Under the pieces are notes generated by a model that was not told where the DNA came from, did no database searches, and saw only the letters and a program-made list of their open reading frames with translations. 20,891 nucleotides of DNA from Reclinomonas americana ATCC 50394 (taxonomy: Eukaryota > Jakobida > Jakobea > Jakobida). The stretch's first letter is position 1. Each line of letters opens with the position of its first letter. A program made the translations under genes and the position numbers. Where the stretch lies: assembly GCA_048213135.1 (NCBI GenBank), contig AFZH01020180.1, positions 1-20,891 of the forward strand, given 5' to 3'. Shown one piece after another: positions 18,701-20,891 of the stretch.

Positions 18701-19384
18701 CGAACTGAGTAGCATGCCGTCAGGATCGCTTGGATCGACCAGGCCATAGCGGAAGCCGACGTCCAGCAGTTCGAAATCGCTTAGGCCGCTGGGATTTGCC
18801 ACAGACTCCAGGCTGAGATCCAGCTGGAAGGTCCCTGCGGTCGCGCCGCTGGCCGACAGCACCGTCTGGCCGGACGCCGTCAGCGGCCAGGTCTTATCGT
18901 CGGTCAGGAACTGGAAGGCCGGCGTAACGGAACCGGCGATGGAGAAGCCGTCGGCGGTCGGGGCCAGGGTCTGGCCCGAGGCGATCGTGAAGCGGTAGCG
19001 CCCCAGCGCCATGACGCTGGGGCGGTCGATCAGGCCCTGGCTGGCCCCAGGATTCTGACACACATAGAGCACGCGACGGCCCCAGTCGGCGTCGGGCTCG
19101 GCCTGCGCCAGCCAGAGGAAGCGGGCCGCGGGTCCTAGGCGAGCGGCCAGGGCCAGCACCGCGTCGACGAAGGCGGTTTGACCGCTCGCCGCTGGCTGGG
19201 CGCCGATCGTCACATAGAGGCCCGGATAGTCCGTGAAGCTCTGGGCCAGGGTCAGGGTCGGCGGGCCCGCGCCAGATTGCGGCGACAGCAGCAGGCCAAA
19301 GCCGCCCGACGGCGCCCAGCTCGCGCCGTCCAGCCAGTAGAGCCGAGGGTCGCTGGTTGACTGGGTGAACTGGAGCGTCGCCAT
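15782..19384 (-). CDS. 1200-residue beta-rich protein of unknown family
   Basis: An uninterrupted 1200-codon frame runs from ATG 19384-19382 to TAG 15784-15782. I do not recognise the family with confidence. The N-terminal half (about 1-430) is beta-strand-rich and high in Pro, Gly and Ala, with no signal peptide (MATLQFTQS start). A middle part contains helical stretches; the most hydrophobic (about 832-872, with FKVLLLRVLF and FVNQLFGELVTLYD) looks amphipathic rather than membrane-spanning. The C-terminal 200 residues return to beta structure and end in an aromatic-rich block (LRFRNFYLRFLGWKFPPGQ, about 1147-1165; LGWYAAYAKKE at the end). It starts 9 bases after the upstream stop, with no clear Shine-Dalgarno, suggesting coupled translation. 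Its position between the FN3-containing gene and the nuclease-like genes suggests a structural or partner role in the same system; this is inference from context. Confidence 0.93.
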   Translation of the reverse strand: MATLQFTQSTSDPRLYWLDGASWAPSGGFGLLLSPQSGAGPPTLTLAQSFTDYPGLYVTIGAQPAASGQTAFVDAVLALAARLGPAARFLWLAQAEPDADWGRRVLYVCQNPGASQGLIDRPSVMALGRYRFTIASGQTLAPTADGFSIAGSVTPAFQFLTDDKTWPLTASGQTVLSASGATAGTFQLDLSLESVANPSGLSDFELLDVGFRYGLVDPSDPDGMLLSSLRQPLVRGLAPSAVPMTLLVDPGAPLEPSRTHLAFAAVAPVLDTHFSAQLGYDVDLTPNVGAGGGLPAGLAFHRRPTTLTEAPGDDPFYLSPIGPFTLTVAAPQGGQATPAARLSPGMSGSEYFGFSTGQAVPVSFTPAQPAFAANFPPKPLAQSHWNESVGAAPSTFEDPPPPLDARASVAFAAIGPPVGGQAWYFAQPAGAAFFHVRAPGDDALLPYLPLLELITADVTAPGQPYPLTPYAGGDAANNLDLLRAFEAQVLSPMRRAALGAVGGQQLFLQAPQGLEDAVAAPAVTPQGILATFEGSTWRSVILSPAKAQTVLPQLAFNTPGPDLRNALQANQLFLVAANGPLLMTSADYNYWITDAVLGDLTRLTGAEAIPSSVVSLLAANARAPQTSLAAFTAMLDTVLTGPNAQYRDVVIKYAVYFQLEVEGWRFRLSPSLWADQSAHPPVMIFKYARGPLTDFVQNTDAWAWPEVAKLDGTISATQSLINQIITAARDEVAAQGQASDLYNFVTQVVSDPGWTGVIVLNANVPFSSVPPELAGLAAGVDPSQFRAHHVGVSVTPVTVDPAQRSLSQDHSAIFGLIDYEDPVDIAHSSGAFDFKVLLLRVLFANSAIANFAARIELFVNQLFGELVTLYDSEHYNNILLDGAYQRQGGSGHYVFATSQVNTYGADAVGRGGSAYQAVLLNTTFEQAQFVTTTTDSATQSIIRNRFLLRGKLRFADLKGFDAFSFGPTRDRNGVMIADGYLAFSGLSVDMDFPVATPEARAFTFNITDVAFDPAASQARPTSFFQRFPLQLAGLIRGDKSQRPKDLGFMPLETPLSQPGFNGEWYGLVLGVDLGAMGALSAAPALSASIVTAWSPGPRGHDANIGLKLPGVESIRSLSPIQGVIDLGFQSIDLQAQGATAAPPDPAYVLRFRNFYLRFLGWKFPPGQNVIALFGNPDVASQSLITDRGALGWYAAYAKKE
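15785..15790 (-). promoter_or_regulatory. Strong Shine-Dalgarno inside the end of the 1200-residue gene
   Basis: AAGGAG (15790-15785 on the minus strand) forms part of the last Lys and Glu codons of the upstream gene and lies 6 bases before the EEP copy 1 ATG. It fixes that start and indicates that ribosomes initiate efficiently on this EEP gene. Confidence 0.75.
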
Positions 19385-19393
19385 CGTCGGCGG

Positions 19394-20891
19394 CTAGGCT
19401 TGGCGCAGCGCCACCTGGTCGCCGCCGACCAGGGGCATGTCCAGCGGCCAGTAGAGCGGCGCCACGCCGCCGAGGTCCTGGTCGCCGAGATTGACTGGGT
19501 CCAGCGACAGGCCCGCATTGGCCGTCGAATATTCGAAGAGATTGGCGCTGGCCCGCAGCAACGACAGCGCCTGGCCGCCCGCGCCGCCGAAATACGGAGC
19601 CAAGCCCTGTGAGGACAGGGCCTGGCGCACGCTGGCGCCCAGCGTCACCCAGCGCGTCTCGCCTTGCACGCTGACCTGGATCTGCGGCGTCAGGCTGGAG
19701 CGACCGCGGAAATAGGTGGCGAAATAGTCTACGCCCGTGGGGAAGGCGCCGTTCTGGGCATAGCTGTCGGTGACGGCCGACAACGTCTTCCAGCTCATCG
19801 CACCGATCACGGTGATGTTGGCCTCGAGGGCCGTTGAGCCCGTCGAGCCCGAGCCCAAGGGCTGTGGCGGGTAGAAAAGCCGATAGTAGGGCTGGCGGTT
19901 CTGATCGTCGAAGAAGTCGATCGGCCCGCCCGCGACCGGACGGCTGCTGGCCGCCCCCCCGCCGCCGGGATAGATCAGCGACAGGAAAGCGTCGACCGAC
20001 AGGCTGCGGCCCGCGCCCGTCGACAGGGTTCCGGCGCCGCCCTGCGGGATGACGTTAAAGAGGTCCAACGCCTCGGCGCCCGTGGCCAGGAAGCCGTTCT
20101 TCTGGCTCGTGCCGCCGACAATCGCCTGGTAGAGCGCGCCAGACAGCTGCAGCCTTGCGCCGGGCGTGAGGTCGACGACCCGCAGGCTGTCGCTACGCCA
20201 AAGGCCGTAGCGGTAGTAGAGGATCTCCTCGAAGGTCTGCGGCATGGCTTCGGCGATGATCTGACGGATCAGGCCGATGGCCCAAGGAAAGACCCCGGCG
20301 TCCTCGATGGCGCTTAGGAACGCGACATAGGTCGAGCGCAGGTCAGGGCGGACGACGGCCGCGCCCAAGCTGGTCCAGACATCGGCGCCCAAGGTCAGCT
20401 GGTAGGGCAGGGGCGGATCGCCGCTGGCCGGAGCCAGTTGGAAGGCGCTGGCGCCGGACTCCGGGATGGTTGGATTGTCCGAGCCGGTGAAGGGCTTGGG
20501 CAGGTAGAGGACGATCGGCTTGCCAATGACGTCGGCCAGGTCCTGGAAGGCGCCACGGCGATAGAGATAAGGCGGCTCGCCGGCCCCGCCGAGCCCGCAG
20601 GAATAGGCGTGGCCGGCCAGGGTCGGCGGCAGGGCCGCGCTGGGCGCGCCCTGGACATAGGGCTGACGGGTGTCGGTGGGGGCGCTGGAGACCGCCCGCA
20701 CGGTCACGGCCACATGGGTTCCCCAGGGATAGGCGAGGTCGGGGACCGCGACGCTCGCCGCGGCGCTCAACGCGCCGGCGACATAGAGATCCTGCGCGCC
20801 GGCGTTGCTGACCGAAACCAGATAGCCGCCGACGCCCGTCCCGGGGATCGGTCGCCAGGCCACATGCAGGTTGGTCCCGTCGTATTCAGCG
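19394..20891 (-). CDS. Partial protein: fibronectin-III-like domain followed by an unrecognised module; start lies beyond the window
   Basis: The frame is open to the right edge and ends at TAG 19396-19394, giving 499 visible codons including the stop. A GTG at 20863-20861 could be called as a start but is probably internal, because the residues before it (AEYDGTNLH) continue directly into a fibronectin-III-like strand pattern. That domain (visible residues 1 to about 88) shows the usual W in strand B (VAWRPIP), a GYLVSV strand and the late HVAVTVRAVSS strand. Beyond it is an alpha/beta region I cannot name. It has a conserved-looking core around 215-290 (EEILYYRYGL, VVDLTPGARLQL, KNGFLATG) and a C-terminal unit near 415-498 (VTLGASVRQALSSQG, DMPLVGGDQVAL) that recalls small beta-grasp or LysM-like repeats. 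It is the first visible gene of the minus-strand run and sits 9 bases ahead of the 1200-residue gene. Total size and N-terminal targeting signals are unknown. Confidence 0.88.
   Translation of the reverse strand, partial: AEYDGTNLHVAWRPIPGTGVGGYLVSVSNAGAQDLYVAGALSAAASVAVPDLAYPWGTHVAVTVRAVSSAPTDTRQPYVQGAPSAALPPTLAGHAYSCGLGGAGEPPYLYRRGAFQDLADVIGKPIVLYLPKPFTGSDNPTIPESGASAFQLAPASGDPPLPYQLTLGADVWTSLGAAVVRPDLRSTYVAFLSAIEDAGVFPWAIGLIRQIIAEAMPQTFEEILYYRYGLWRSDSLRVVDLTPGARLQLSGALYQAIVGGTSQKNGFLATGAEALDLFNVIPQGGAGTLSTGAGRSLSVDAFLSLIYPGGGGAASSRPVAGGPIDFFDDQNRQPYYRLFYPPQPLGSGSTGSTALEANITVIGAMSWKTLSAVTDSYAQNGAFPTGVDYFATYFRGRSSLTPQIQVSVQGETRWVTLGASVRQALSSQGLAPYFGGAGGQALSLLRASANLFEYSTANAGLSLDPVNLGDQDLGGVAPLYWPLDMPLVGGDQVALRQA

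Noticed and set aside
20861-20863. GTG as the true start of the rightmost gene
   Set aside because: The codons before it continue the first strands of the FN3-like domain in frame to the window edge, and no ribosome binding site is evident upstream.
463-20891. Assignment as a Tc-type or RHS toxin locus or an extracellular contractile injection system
   Set aside because: No RHS/YD repeats, neuraminidase-like TcA features, sheath, tube, baseplate or AAA ATPase genes are visible. LysM-like motifs alone are insufficient.

Overview
The window is a GC-rich stretch of bacterial chromosome. The base composition (clearly above 60% GC by eye), the dense packing and the alphaproteobacterial flavour of the one recognisable housekeeping-type fragment suggest an alphaproteobacterium, perhaps Caulobacterales. 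That is an inference with no rRNA or marker gene behind it. No IS element, integrase, tRNA, CRISPR array or riboswitch is visible, and no gene-free stretch exceeds 100 bases.

Layout. At the left edge (1-384, + strand) is the 3' end of a HipA-family kinase gene. It converges on everything else and is followed by a small palindrome with a T-rich tail. From 463 to the right edge, all genes lie on the minus strand in one tight run, transcribed right to left: (a) an edge-truncated gene whose visible part starts inside a fibronectin-III-like fold (19394-20891); (b) a 1200-residue, beta-rich protein of unknown family (15782-19384); (c) and (d) two tandem paralogues of a 489-residue DNase I-like endonuclease/exonuclease/phosphatase (EEP) protein (14309-15778 and 12751-14220); and (e) a giant 4092-residue protein (463-12741). 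Gaps are 9, 3, 88 and 9 bases, so this reads as one operon. Its promoter lies beyond the right edge.

The giant protein has an N-terminal beta-strand-rich region, part of which resembles the large-protein domain I recall as DUF6603. An Arg-rich linker follows, then a long region with about a dozen degenerate LysM-like modules broken up by beta domains. Neither the giant nor the 1200-residue protein has a signal peptide or membrane segment. The two EEP proteins keep every catalytic motif of the superfamily.

The working picture is an uncharacterised multi-protein system: very large, repeat-built structural or binding proteins encoded with two active phosphodiesterase/nuclease-like enzymes. Whether it is an effector-delivery assembly, a surface or intracellular scaffold, or an enzymatic complex cannot be settled from sequence alone. 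The 88-base gap between the two EEP genes appears to preserve a relic of the giant gene's start. This implies a tandem duplication that took the EEP gene together with the 5' end of the giant gene.
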